A DNA stretch of 64,000 bases, from contig NZ_LN679998.1 of NCBI RefSeq assembly GCF_000953675.1, positions 2,947,525-3,011,524 of the forward strand, in the 5' to 3' direction. Source of the stretch: Paraclostridium sordellii (GTDB taxonomy: Bacteria; Bacillota; Clostridia; Peptostreptococcales; Peptostreptococcaceae). Under the pieces are notes generated by a model, which did no database searches, had not been told where the DNA came from, and saw nothing but the letters and a program-made list of their open reading frames with translations. This document shows positions 18,343 to 27,006 of the stretch, piece after piece. The first letter of the stretch is position 1, and every line of letters begins with the position of its first letter. Both the position numbers and the translations under genes were made by a program.

Positions 18343-19116
18343 CTAACAATTCGTCATTAATCTACTTTTTATTTCATTTATCTGTATTTTAGTATCTTCG
18401 CTTACATCATATGGAGATTGACTTGCTCTATCAGAATCTATAACATCTTGATTGTAGTAAATAAAACCTAGCAATTCTCCATCCTGTAAATTACTAGCTA
18501 TAAAGTCTTCATCAGATTTATTTCTTACTTTATTTCCTACCACAAAAACTTTTTTAACGCCTATATCCGTACCTAGCCTTTTTACCTTTCTATATGTTTG
18601 TAGACTTCTTTCTCCAGGTTCTACAACAACTATAAAAGCATCTACTCCTTGTGCCGTACCTCTTCCTAAATGTTCTATCCCTGCTTCCATATCCATTACA
18701 ACTACATCTTTATTTTGTAATATCAAGTGTGAACATAGCCTTTTTAACAAAACATGTTCAGGACATACACATCCACTTCCACCAGAATCTACTGTTCCTA
18801 ACGTTAAAAGTCTAACCCCATTATATTCCTTGCAGTACTTATCAGGTATATCATCTACTTTCGGATTTAATTTAAACATTTTATTGAAAGTACCCGTTTC
18901 AGCAGATGTTCTTTCATTAACTAAATTTTTCATCTCTGATATAGGTACTATAGTTTCATAAACTTCTTTAGGGAAACCTAAAGCTAAGCCTAAGTTCGCA
19001 TCCGGATCTGCATCTACAGATACTACTCTATATCCGTCATCTGCAAACATTCTTGATAACATAGATGAAAATGTTGTTTTTCCTACTCCACCTTTTCCTG
19101 TTACTGCTATTTTCAT
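18343..19116 (-). CDS. cooC: CO dehydrogenase maturation ATPase (CooC)
   Basis: A 257-residue MinD/CooC-type ATPase. The Walker A motif is TGKGGVGKTT at residues 6-15, and the nickel-binding Cys116-X-Cys118 motif sits in GSGCVCPEH. CooC dimers insert nickel into the C-cluster of CO dehydrogenase using ATP. It lies directly downstream of cooS and 51 bp before fhs, which supports this role. A paralogue sits at 11044-11814. Confidence 0.92.
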   Translation of the reverse strand: MKIAVTGKGGVGKTTFSSMLSRMFADDGYRVVSVDADPDANLGLALGFPKEVYETIVPISEMKNLVNERTSAETGTFNKMFKLNPKVDDIPDKYCKEYNGVRLLTLGTVDSGGSGCVCPEHVLLKRLCSHLILQNKDVVVMDMEAGIEHLGRGTAQGVDAFIVVVEPGERSLQTYRKVKRLGTDIGVKKVFVVGNKVRNKSDEDFIASNLQDGELLGFIYYNQDVIDSDRASQSPYDVSEDTKIQINEIKSRLMTNC

Positions 19117-19249
19117 ACTATTCCCACCTTTTCTTTATCTTTAGTTTTATATATTACTACATTTATTCATAATAAAAAATTTGCAAATTAATTATTTAAA
19201 AGTTTTCTTTGCATGAAAAATAAACTACAGCTAGCTTTCATAAACTAAT

Positions 19250-19315
19250 TTAAATTTAATACTATCTTTTCAAAGTAGTATCCCTAGTTTTTTTACTTAT
19301 TAAATTTAATACTAT
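19250..19315. repeat. 16-bp direct repeat between cooS and cooC
   Basis: TTAAATTTAATACTAT occurs exactly at 19250-19265 and 19300-19315, 50 bp apart; the second copy overlaps the cooS stop codon. The remaining gap to cooC (19117-19249) is A/T-rich with no convincing hairpin or promoter. It may reflect a local duplication or a binding site; chance is possible in such A/T-rich sequence. Confidence 0.4.
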
Positions 19316-21240
19316 GCCTCTGCTGGCTTTGCTTCCTTTTGTGCATTTTTTTGTGCAACTAATTCCTCAAAATGTTCACGCTTTTTCTCAATACCATTTA
19401 TTATCATTTGAGCTAGTTCTTCTGGATTCTCATTTACCTTAAATGTTGCTCCTACACTATCTTGTAAAGTTTTAGTTAATATTTCTACAGTTTTTGAAGA
19501 TCCTGCAATAGGAGGCATTATACCTAAGTAAGTATCTATACCCGATCCTACAACATAAGTACCTATAGCTACTGCCTTTTCAGACATCCATTCTGGAGCT
19601 ACTCCTGCTACAGGTATATCACACATATCCATATCTAAAAACTTAGCAACTTCAGCTACAACATTTAATATACGGCTACAGTCAACACATGATCCTAAGT
19701 GTAAAACCGGAGGTATGTCTACTAATTCACAAACCGTCGCAAGTCCTTTACTAGCCATACTTTTAGCTTCTTTATTTAATAATCCAAATTTACCAGCTGC
19801 TGAAGCTCCACACCCAGTTGTAACTACTAATATGTCATTTTTTATAAGTTCTTTCATTATAGTTACATGAGCTTTGTTTGAAATACTTCTTGCATTATTA
19901 CATCCTACTACTCCTACTACTCCTCTTAATACTCCTGATTTTAAACAGTCTACTAAAGGTTTAACTGTTCCTGGACTATCTATTTGAGAGTTGACAACTC
20001 TATCTAACTGACCTATTATTGTTTGCTCACTATATCCTACAGTTGTAGTAGTTTTTAATTCAGGTATATAAACTTTTTCTTTATCTCTATTTTTAAAATT
20101 AAGTATAGCTTCTCTTACTATTTTTTTAGCATCATCTAATGCTGTATCTTCATTAAATTCAATGTATGTTGATCCTGATATCTTAGCTTTTGGAGATGTT
20201 GTTATAAATTTTGTATGATAACACTCAGAAACTTTAGCTAATGCTGGGAATATACATTGTACATCTACTATCATAGCTTCTACAGCTCCTGTTATTATAG
20301 CTAGTTCTTGTTGGTGGAAATCTCCTGCTGTTCTTACGCCATGTCTCATCGTAACTTCATTTCCAGTACAACACATTCCTGCTAAATTTATACCTTCAGC
20401 TCCGACTTCTTTAGCTAATGCCAGAAGTTCTGGATCCTCAGATGCTAAGACTACCATTTCTGATAATGAAGGTTCATGTCCATGTAAAATTATATTTACT
20501 TTATTGTTTTCTAGTACTCCTAGGTTTGCTTCTGATTGTCTTACGGTAGGTGTTCCGAATAATATATCACTAAATGTTGTTCCTATCATAGAACCTCCCC
20601 ATCCATCTGCAAATGAAGTTCTTAATGATAAGTTTATTAAGCTATCTATATCAGCCGTACATCCCATGTGAGTTGAATGCATGATTGTTACTATTTCTCT
20701 ATCTATTGCTCTTGGCTCTATATTATGTTTTTTCCATATATCTTGTCTTTGATGTGGTGCTCTGCTTAAGAATTTTAATTTTCCATGAGGTTTCCCAAAT
20801 TCCATTAAAGCTACATCTGCAACCTCATGTGCTATATCGTATATATCTCTATTTTCTGTTTCTATTCCCCATTCTTTAGCTAAACCTATTAATTTAGCAT
20901 CATCTTTTATCGTATAATTACCGTCTCTACTAGATATAGCCATTGTATGTGCTATACCTCTAGCATGGTCTGAATGTGCAGCCGTTCCCGCTGCAACCAT
21001 TCTTGCAAAGTTTCTACCTACTATTACGTGCTCATCTGCTCCACATAACCCTAACGGAGTTTTGGGAGTTATCCTACAAGGTCCAGCTGCGCATATCCTA
21101 CAGCATACTCCTTGAAGTCCAAATCCACATTGAGCCTTCATGGCAAGTTTTCTGTCATACATAGTTTCTACGCCATCTCTCTCAGCCTTTTCTATAAGCT
21201 TTTGGCTGTTTAAGTCGATAGTCAACATCTTTTTATCCAT
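19312..21240 (-). CDS. cooS: Anaerobic carbon-monoxide dehydrogenase catalytic subunit
   Basis: A 642-residue Ni-Fe CO dehydrogenase. The N-terminal cluster ligands are clear: Cys38 and Cys46 for the intersubunit D-cluster, and Cys47, Cys50, Cys55 and probably Cys66 for the B-cluster. Further cysteine motifs fit the C-cluster (MGCTAD, GMCCTGNE, VVGCNNAR, TTGCGASA, GSCVDCSR). It reduces CO2 to CO for acetyl-CoA synthase and can run in reverse. As the first gene of the cluster it follows a promoter that overlaps a palindrome (21332-21382). It could equally be named acsA. The C-terminal tail is rich in Ala/Lys/Glu. Confidence 0.95.
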   Translation of the reverse strand: MDKKMLTIDLNSQKLIEKAERDGVETMYDRKLAMKAQCGFGLQGVCCRICAAGPCRITPKTPLGLCGADEHVIVGRNFARMVAAGTAAHSDHARGIAHTMAISSRDGNYTIKDDAKLIGLAKEWGIETENRDIYDIAHEVADVALMEFGKPHGKLKFLSRAPHQRQDIWKKHNIEPRAIDREIVTIMHSTHMGCTADIDSLINLSLRTSFADGWGGSMIGTTFSDILFGTPTVRQSEANLGVLENNKVNIILHGHEPSLSEMVVLASEDPELLALAKEVGAEGINLAGMCCTGNEVTMRHGVRTAGDFHQQELAIITGAVEAMIVDVQCIFPALAKVSECYHTKFITTSPKAKISGSTYIEFNEDTALDDAKKIVREAILNFKNRDKEKVYIPELKTTTTVGYSEQTIIGQLDRVVNSQIDSPGTVKPLVDCLKSGVLRGVVGVVGCNNARSISNKAHVTIMKELIKNDILVVTTGCGASAAGKFGLLNKEAKSMASKGLATVCELVDIPPVLHLGSCVDCSRILNVVAEVAKFLDMDMCDIPVAGVAPEWMSEKAVAIGTYVVGSGIDTYLGIMPPIAGSSKTVEILTKTLQDSVGATFKVNENPEELAQMIINGIEKKREHFEELVAQKNAQKEAKPAEA

Positions 21241-21331
21241 ACCTCTATCCCCTTTATATAAAATTTTTAATAGAAATAAGTACGTTACTGTGTATGAGCT
21301 TTATATTTTTCTATATTTAAAATAATCTCTT

Positions 21332-21382
21332 TTACCTAAATTATAGCAACTATATAAATTACTTTCACTATAATTTAGGTAA
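21332..21382 (-). promoter_or_regulatory. Palindrome overlapping a putative cooS promoter
   Basis: A perfect 15-bp inverted repeat (TTACCTAAATTATAG at 21332-21346 with CTATAATTTAGGTAA at 21368-21382, 21-nt loop). On the minus strand the promoter-proximal arm contains TATAAT (21340-21345), with GTGAAA 17 bp upstream (21363-21368) touching the other arm. The T-run after the hairpin is on the plus strand, so it would not terminate ptb (minus strand) in the usual way. The arrangement suggests an operator over a promoter; it could instead be a weak terminator for ptb. Confidence 0.5.
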
Positions 21383-21398
21383 TTTTTTAACAAGTAGT

Positions 21399-22316
21399 TT
21401 ATATATTATTATCTAGCCTAGCTATTAGTGCTCCATATGCGATTGAATATAGCTTTGATTCATGAGAATCAGCTCTTGAAACAAGTACAATTGGAACTTT
21501 AGCTCCCATTATTATACCTGCAGACTTTGCATTTGCCAAATATGTCATAGATTTTCCTATCCCATTTCCAACTTCTATTGTTGGTACTAGTATAATATCT
21601 ACATCTCCTGAAACTTTACTGTTAATATTTTTAATCTCTGAGGATTTAGAAGAAATAGCTATATCAAAAGCTAATGGACCTTCTAAAATTACATCTTCTC
21701 CAAATAATTTATTTTCACAGTCTTGCTGTAACTTATAAGCATCTACTGTGGCTTCCATTTTATTATCTACCTTTTCTTTAGCCGCTAAAGCAGCTATTTT
21801 TATATTTTCTGCCTTAAGTGCTTTACAGGCTTTTATAGCATTATTAACTATTTTTCTTTTCTGATCATATGTAGGTTTTATATTCATTCCTCCATCAGTA
21901 ATCATTAATAATTTGTGATAAGTTGGAACCTCATATACCATAACATGACTTAAAAGACTATCAGTTCTTAAACCATAATCCTTATTTAAAACAGCTTTAA
22001 GTAGTATAGAAGTATCTAGTATTCCTTTCATTAGGAAATCAGCTTTTTTATCACTTACAAGCTTAACAGCTATTTCAGCACACTCTTTATAAGTATAAGC
22101 TTTAATTAAACTTATATTTTCTAAATTGAAATTTAATTCATATGATATTTTTTTGATTTTATCAATATCTCCTATCAATATAGGTTCAATTATATTCTTA
22201 TTCATAGCATCTAAAACAGCATGCAGAACTTCCTCATCTTGAGCTGCAGCTACAGCTAATTTAACTTTCCTATCTAATTTTAAATCGCTTATTATGTCAT
22301 CTAGATTTCTTATCAA
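21399..22316 (-). CDS. ptb: Phosphate butyryltransferase/phosphate acyltransferase family protein
   Basis: A 305-residue protein of the phosphate acetyl/butyryltransferase family, of the short Ptb length. Family parts include FLMKGILDTSILLKAVL near residue 96, SHVMVYEVPTYHKLLMITDGGMN near 124 and the C-terminal VPTIEVGNGIGKSMTYLANAKSAG. It would exchange CoA and phosphate on butyryl- or acetyl-CoA, giving the acyl phosphate for ATP formation. No butyrate kinase gene is adjacent. Its position directly upstream of cooS suggests a link to acyl-CoA output, but substrate preference cannot be read from the sequence. Confidence 0.85.
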   Translation of the reverse strand: MIRNLDDIISDLKLDRKVKLAVAAAQDEEVLHAVLDAMNKNIIEPILIGDIDKIKKISYELNFNLENISLIKAYTYKECAEIAVKLVSDKKADFLMKGILDTSILLKAVLNKDYGLRTDSLLSHVMVYEVPTYHKLLMITDGGMNIKPTYDQKRKIVNNAIKACKALKAENIKIAALAAKEKVDNKMEATVDAYKLQQDCENKLFGEDVILEGPLAFDIAISSKSSEIKNINSKVSGDVDIILVPTIEVGNGIGKSMTYLANAKSAGIIMGAKVPIVLVSRADSHESKLYSIAYGALIARLDNNI

Positions 22317-22454
22317 AATGGTTCCTCCTTATTATTTTTACTTTTGCAAATTTATAAATATGTATAAAAGTTGTTATTATAGTTAATTTAATTTGACAAC
22401 TAGTTTATTACTCCTTTATTATTTATATAAAATTTCTATTTAATATTTTTATTT

Positions 22455-22489
22455 ATAAAAAAAGCTATAAGAGTAAACTCTTATAGCTT
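22455..22489 (-). terminator. Intrinsic terminator after the TPR/radical SAM operon
   Basis: A 13-bp perfect stem AAGCTATAAGAGT (22462-22474) with ACTCTTATAGCTT (22477-22489) is followed on the minus strand by seven T. It lies 16 bp past the stop of the TPR gene and separates it from ptb. Confidence 0.85.
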
Positions 22490-22504
22490 ATATAGCTTAA
22501 ATTT

Positions 22505-23650
22505 TTATCTATACTGATCTAATTCTCTAAGACATGCAACTGTAACCTCATCTTGAGGATTTATTTCGTATGCTCTTTCTATATAATAAATTGCATTATC
22601 TAAATCTTTATCGTTTAAATACGCCATACCTAGATTACATAAAATCTCAGGGTCTTCTTTTTTTAACTTAGCTGCTTTTTCAAAATACTCTATGGCACCT
22701 TTAATATTGTAATTTGATGCTTCACAAAGTCCTAATTCAACTAATGTATCTACTTGATTTGGTCTTATTATAAGTATCTTTTCAAAGTATTTTTGAGCTT
22801 TACCTATATCATTCATATTTCTATAAGCTAACCCTATCATAAATAAAAGATTCCACCAGTCTCCATGTTCATCTGCTAGTGGCAATAACTTTTCTAATCC
22901 TTCTTCATTTTTACCTTGGAATACTAAATTATAACCCTCTTCATATTGAACTTTAAAATCCATTTTTCCTATTATATCTTGAACCTCTGCACATAAATCA
23001 TCGGGTAATCCAAGTCTTATTGCTTCTTCCCATGTAACCTTACTTTTTATATATTGATTTTGATTATAGTAATGATATCCTAAATGATAGTATGCAAGTG
23101 CAAAAGATTCATCTATATCTATTACCTTTTCTAATGCTTCAATCGCATCTAGTAAAAATGCTTCCATAGGTTTTTCATCACCATTTTTTTGATGCATCTT
23201 TGCCATTTCTTGACAAACTATCGCATAATGATAAAGTGAATCCACATCATCTGGGTACAAGTTAACACTACATTTTAAATATATTAAAGCATCTGTATAT
23301 TCTCCAGCCTCAAAATATTTTCTAGCCATATATCCCATATAAGACTTTAAATCTAAATCTAAATTATTTTCTATAGCTTCTAAAAACTTTTTATAATCTT
23401 CATTGTATTTAAAATTACTGTCGATTCCCATTATATAAATCATTGCATCTGCAATAGACATTGAACTTAATCCATTTTCAACTGTATTACTTTTAATTCC
23501 TTTTACTAAAACATCATTCTTTATAGGCACATCTAGTCCATCTTTTGGAAATTCGTATCCTTTTAATTTAAAATCTGCTCCATTTTTTATTTTTAAGAAA
23601 GCTAATTCCTCTGCTTTTTTTAATATATATTTTTCAACTCTAAATTTCAT
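22505..23650 (-). CDS. Tetratricopeptide repeat protein
   Basis: A 381-residue soluble protein with no signal peptide. TPR-like helical pairs are seen around residues 125-215 (AGEYTDALIYLKCSVNLYPDD; FALAYYHLGYHYYNQNQY) and 270-380 (AYRNMNDIGKAQKYFEKIL; EILCNLGMAYLNDKDLDNA). The N-terminal 110 residues show no repeat I recognise. It follows the radical SAM gene by 9 bp, so the two are probably co-expressed and may interact. The repeats mediate protein contacts; the specific function is unknown. Confidence 0.8.
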   Translation of the reverse strand: MKFRVEKYILKKAEELAFLKIKNGADFKLKGYEFPKDGLDVPIKNDVLVKGIKSNTVENGLSSMSIADAMIYIMGIDSNFKYNEDYKKFLEAIENNLDLDLKSYMGYMARKYFEAGEYTDALIYLKCSVNLYPDDVDSLYHYAIVCQEMAKMHQKNGDEKPMEAFLLDAIEALEKVIDIDESFALAYYHLGYHYYNQNQYIKSKVTWEEAIRLGLPDDLCAEVQDIIGKMDFKVQYEEGYNLVFQGKNEEGLEKLLPLADEHGDWWNLLFMIGLAYRNMNDIGKAQKYFEKILIIRPNQVDTLVELGLCEASNYNIKGAIEYFEKAAKLKKEDPEILCNLGMAYLNDKDLDNAIYYIERAYEINPQDEVTVACLRELDQYR

Positions 23651-23659
23651 TTTTCCCTC

Positions 23660-25420
23660 CTATATTTCTACTGTGTATGACTTAGATTTCTCAAACACTT
23701 TTTTATCATCATAAACAAATAATACTATACTTTCCTTTGGCTCAAGTTTAGTTTTTATATCGTCTTTTAATTTCAATATATCATATTTGAAAACTTCAAA
23801 ATGTACATATTTTATTATTTGCTTAGCAGGAGTATTTTCAAATCTTGGTATATATTTTAATATATTTTCTTCATTTTGTAAAAATAGATGACATCTATTT
23901 TTGAAATCTTCTATATCTACTTTTTCAAGAAAAGCAGGTACATTAGATGTTTTACCTAATGATATATAATCGTATTTTATAATTTCTTTAAATAAATCAC
24001 TATTTATATTAATTTTCTCTAAATAAAAATCTAGTAATATTTTATATAATTGATTTTTTCCTTGAGACATATTAAAGTATCCATTGTCATTAAAATACGT
24101 AGCAAAATCTTCGAAGAATTTAAATGGGCTTTGTTTATAAAAATTATGTATTATATATCTCATAGAAAGTACAAAGTTCTTTGAATTAAAATATCTTTCT
24201 AGTATTTCTTCTATATCTTTTAGCTTAAGTATTTGGTCATAACTTATATATTTATTATATAAAACCTCATAAGGTGGATAGTCTTTATATCTAAATTCAT
24301 GTTCATCAGCTCTATTTCTTATTCCCGTTCCTTTTATCATTTTAAGAAAACCTAATTGTAAATGCTCTATACCTAAATTAAATACATCGTTAAATGAATT
24401 CTCAAAGCTTTTGTAATCTTCGTATGGTAAGCCTGCAATTAAATCTAAATGTTGATGTATATTTCTATATGAAGCAATTTTCTTTACTACATATGAAAGT
24501 TTGCCAAAGTCATCTCTTCTTCCAACAGCATCTAAGACTTTTTCATTAGTTGTTTGAACTCCTATTTCAAATTGGAATAATCCTTCTTTACAATCCTTTA
24601 GAAATTCTAGCATGTCATCGCTTAATAAATGAGCTGTAACTTCAAAGTGATATGTAGTATAATCATTGTCGTTTTCCATTAAAAACTTCATTATTTCCAT
24701 AGCAAACTTTTTATTAGCATTAAAAGTTCTGTCTATAAATTTTATTTGAGATACCCTTGCATCTATAAGTGCTTTTAAGTCTTTCTTTACTCTATCTATA
24801 CTAAAATATCTCAATCCCTGAAGAGTTGAAGATAAACAGTATTGACAGTTAAAAGGACACCCTCTAGATGTTTCATAATATACTATTCTATTTTCATATT
24901 CTTCTTTGTTTAATTTTTCATATGGACTTGGGATTAAATCTAAGTTTTCTAAAAGCTTCATAGATTTATTCTTAATAATATCTTTATTATTTCTATATAC
25001 TATTCCATCTACATCCTCTATTTTTATATCACCTTTAAGGTGTTTTACAAAATCTCTAAATACTAGTTCGCCTTCTCCATAAAGTATGTAATCTACAAAA
25101 TCATATTTTTTCATAGAATCTTCACTATCATAACTTACTTCTGGTCCACCTAAGGCAATTTTCATATTAGGTTTTACCTTTTTAATGTTACCGCATAATT
25201 TAACAATATCATTTACGTTCCATATATATGTCGAAAATAAAATAACATCATAATCATTTTTATAAATATCTTTTAATATAAAATCTAATTCATTGTTTAT
25301 AGTATATTCTCTTATATCTACTTCTATATCTTCTATGTCTTTTACCATTTGGTTTAAGTATCTTATGGCTAAATTTGTATGTATAAACTTAGAGTTTAAA
25401 GTTGTTAAAAGTATTTTCAT
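23660..25420 (-). CDS. B12-binding-domain radical SAM protein (DUF4080 type)
   Basis: A 586-residue protein. Residues 1-150 form a B12-binding-like Rossmann domain without a DXHXXG cobalamin histidine motif that I can see. The radical SAM core follows, with Cys188, Cys192 and Cys195 in TSRGCPFNCQYC, then a C-terminal domain that looks like DUF4080. Proteins of this type are common in Clostridia and their substrates are mostly unknown. It starts the two-gene unit with the TPR protein. Confidence 0.82.
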   Translation of the reverse strand: MKILLTTLNSKFIHTNLAIRYLNQMVKDIEDIEVDIREYTINNELDFILKDIYKNDYDVILFSTYIWNVNDIVKLCGNIKKVKPNMKIALGGPEVSYDSEDSMKKYDFVDYILYGEGELVFRDFVKHLKGDIKIEDVDGIVYRNNKDIIKNKSMKLLENLDLIPSPYEKLNKEEYENRIVYYETSRGCPFNCQYCLSSTLQGLRYFSIDRVKKDLKALIDARVSQIKFIDRTFNANKKFAMEIMKFLMENDNDYTTYHFEVTAHLLSDDMLEFLKDCKEGLFQFEIGVQTTNEKVLDAVGRRDDFGKLSYVVKKIASYRNIHQHLDLIAGLPYEDYKSFENSFNDVFNLGIEHLQLGFLKMIKGTGIRNRADEHEFRYKDYPPYEVLYNKYISYDQILKLKDIEEILERYFNSKNFVLSMRYIIHNFYKQSPFKFFEDFATYFNDNGYFNMSQGKNQLYKILLDFYLEKININSDLFKEIIKYDYISLGKTSNVPAFLEKVDIEDFKNRCHLFLQNEENILKYIPRFENTPAKQIIKYVHFEVFKYDILKLKDDIKTKLEPKESIVLFVYDDKKVFEKSKSYTVEI

Positions 25421-25487
25421 TTAATTCACCTCTTTTTTTAATTTTCTTAGCTATAACTTGTCTATTTTTGTTAAAATACTATATGTA

Positions 25488-25517
25488 TTGATTTTAATTT
25501 CTAATATTTTGTATAAA
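25488..25517 (+). promoter_or_regulatory. Putative promoter for the 66-residue protein gene
   Basis: TTGATT (25488-25493) and TATAAA (25512-25517) are 18 bp apart, about 85 bp ahead of the plus-strand start at 25602. The fit is moderate, and in such A/T-rich sequence other pairs are possible. Confidence 0.4.
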
Positions 25518-25601
25518 AAGAAGGTTTTTTTATATTATTGTAGAATTATATCTCATTATATATTTATTAATCACTAAATTATATATGAAAGGAAGTTTTT
25601 T

Positions 25602-25802
25602 ATGAAATTGTTCGACAAAGTATCTATTGATGCACTATCTAAAAGAGATTTATTGCTTATTGTAAAAGCATTAGAATATACCTATGAAAACACTGATTTA
25701 GAAGATTTCATCGGCCTTAGAAACAGTCTTATAAAAGAACTTTGTTTTTTAACAAATACTAAAGAAGAAGTTTTTGTTGAATACTTAGAGTCTGATAATT
25801 AA
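25602..25802 (+). CDS. Small protein of unknown function (66 residues)
   Basis: A 66-residue acidic protein with a good SD (AAAGGAAG) and one of the few plus-strand genes here. It looks largely helical (SKRDLLLIVKALEYTYENTDLEDF), has no membrane segment and has a single cysteine. I do not recognise a family. Its stop codon overlaps the stop of the convergent 307-residue gene (shared TTAA at 25799-25802), so no terminator lies between them. Good SD, regular codon use and a plausible promoter support a real gene. Confidence 0.65.
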   Translation: MKLFDKVSIDALSKRDLLLIVKALEYTYENTDLEDFIGLRNSLIKELCFLTNTKEEVFVEYLESDN

Positions 25803-26722
25803 GATTTTTTAAATTTGAACTTATAATTACCTGACTTAGATACTAATCCTATAGTCAAAATATTATTTGAAAATTCTTTTGATATAACTTTGATATTATT
25901 TAAAATTGGATCTGATTTTGTATCTCCAATTTCTAATCCTATTATATATCTAGGGTCTGATTTTATATCATATGTTTTTTTATGTATTTTATATTTTCTA
26001 AGTTTTATAATATAATCTGACATTGAATTTATGAAATCTATATTATCTAAACCAGGTTCTAATTCGAAATTCAACATAGATAATATAGATTTTTTTATAC
26101 TTTTTACTCCTTCGAGCTTCGCCTCTCTATCTTCTACATATATATCATAAATAATATTTAATAAATTCACTATTATATTATTTTCTTCATAATCCATTAT
26201 ATTTTTATCTGTATATTTATCTATAGTCTGTATAACTTGTATTCTCTTCATTTCAAATTTTATTACTTCTGACTTTGGCATATCATGGATGAATTCAATA
26301 ATATTAGTTTTAATTTTTTGCATTAAATCAGCATACTCTAGTGCTGAATTTTCAATAATCGAGTGTATTAATGTATTATACATTAACCCTGAAATTATGA
26401 AGTCATTCATATATTTTTCATGTTTATTGAAAAGAATATGATACTTTATAACCTTTAATACTTCTTCTTCACTTCTTTTAATATTAGTATTGGATATTAT
26501 AACTGGTAATAAAATATTTAATATATTTAAGTCTTTGATGCTATCTCCATAAAACTTATAATATATTAATTCATCTTTTAATCTATTTTTATCAATTTTT
26601 ACATACCTTTGTGATATATCATCTATTAAAGATTTTGTGTTTATTATAATCATATCTTTTATATATTTATCATTTATACTAAATGCATTTATATATGCTT
26701 TTTTTAATAAATCATCATTCAT
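25799..26722 (-). CDS. Hypothetical protein (307 residues)
   Basis: A 307-residue Ile/Asn/Lys-rich protein, mostly predicted helix, with no cysteine, signal peptide or clear membrane segment. The C-terminal 50 residues look like beta strands (YIIGLEIGDTKSDPIL; ILTIGLVSKSGNYKFKFKK). The SD is AGGAAGG. It is a monocistron between the argS-side terminator and the convergent 66-residue gene. I recognise no family and assign no function. Confidence 0.7.
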   Translation of the reverse strand: MNDDLLKKAYINAFSINDKYIKDMIIINTKSLIDDISQRYVKIDKNRLKDELIYYKFYGDSIKDLNILNILLPVIISNTNIKRSEEEVLKVIKYHILFNKHEKYMNDFIISGLMYNTLIHSIIENSALEYADLMQKIKTNIIEFIHDMPKSEVIKFEMKRIQVIQTIDKYTDKNIMDYEENNIIVNLLNIIYDIYVEDREAKLEGVKSIKKSILSMLNFELEPGLDNIDFINSMSDYIIKLRKYKIHKKTYDIKSDPRYIIGLEIGDTKSDPILNNIKVISKEFSNNILTIGLVSKSGNYKFKFKKS

Positions 26723-26815
26723 AGCAATACCTTCCTAACGCATAAACTATTTTTAGTTTTATCAATTTGCTAAGTTAATATACTTTTGTTAAAAGAGTTC
26801 AATTTAATCACCACT

Positions 26816-26937
26816 AAAAAAAATAGGCAGCTATTAGCTGCCATAAATGTAGGGGGGGAGTAGAATAGTTTATATATACTCTACTTCCATATATATCTCT
26901 TTTGATTCTAATTAGCTCAGCTATCGAGCTATTTCTT
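26816..26937 (-). ncRNA. Candidate C-rich small RNA downstream of argS
   Basis: A promoter (26944-26973) points on the minus strand into a gene-free stretch that ends 120 nt later at a strong terminator (GGCAGCT/AGCTGCC stem at 26826-26842 followed by eight T). The predicted RNA has a first hairpin (TAGCTC, 7-nt loop, GAGCTA), a second (AGTAGA/TCTACT), then an unpaired TCCCCCCCTAC before the terminator stem. C-rich loops of this kind pair with G-rich SD sequences in known Firmicute sRNAs such as RsaE/RoxS. The only ORF is a 6-codon one, so coding is unlikely. It may instead be an argS 3' UTR product. Confidence 0.5.
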
Positions 26938-26943
26938 AATTTA

Positions 26944-26973
26944 ATTATACAATAACCGAAATTTAGATGTAAA
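26944..26973 (-). promoter_or_regulatory. Promoter for the candidate small RNA
   Basis: TTTACA (26968-26973) and a perfect TATAAT (26944-26949) are 18 bp apart on the minus strand, 34 bp past the argS stop. No gene follows for more than 200 bp, so the promoter is not explained by a coding sequence. Confidence 0.65.
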
Positions 26974-27006
26974 GTATTATTTTTCGACAAATGTACATTA
27001 GATATA

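Noticed and set aside
26816-26937. A 6-codon reading frame (MEVEYI) inside the candidate small RNA, as a leader peptide
   Set aside because: It has only a weak SD and no downstream gene to control; arginine codons expected for an argS-linked leader are absent.
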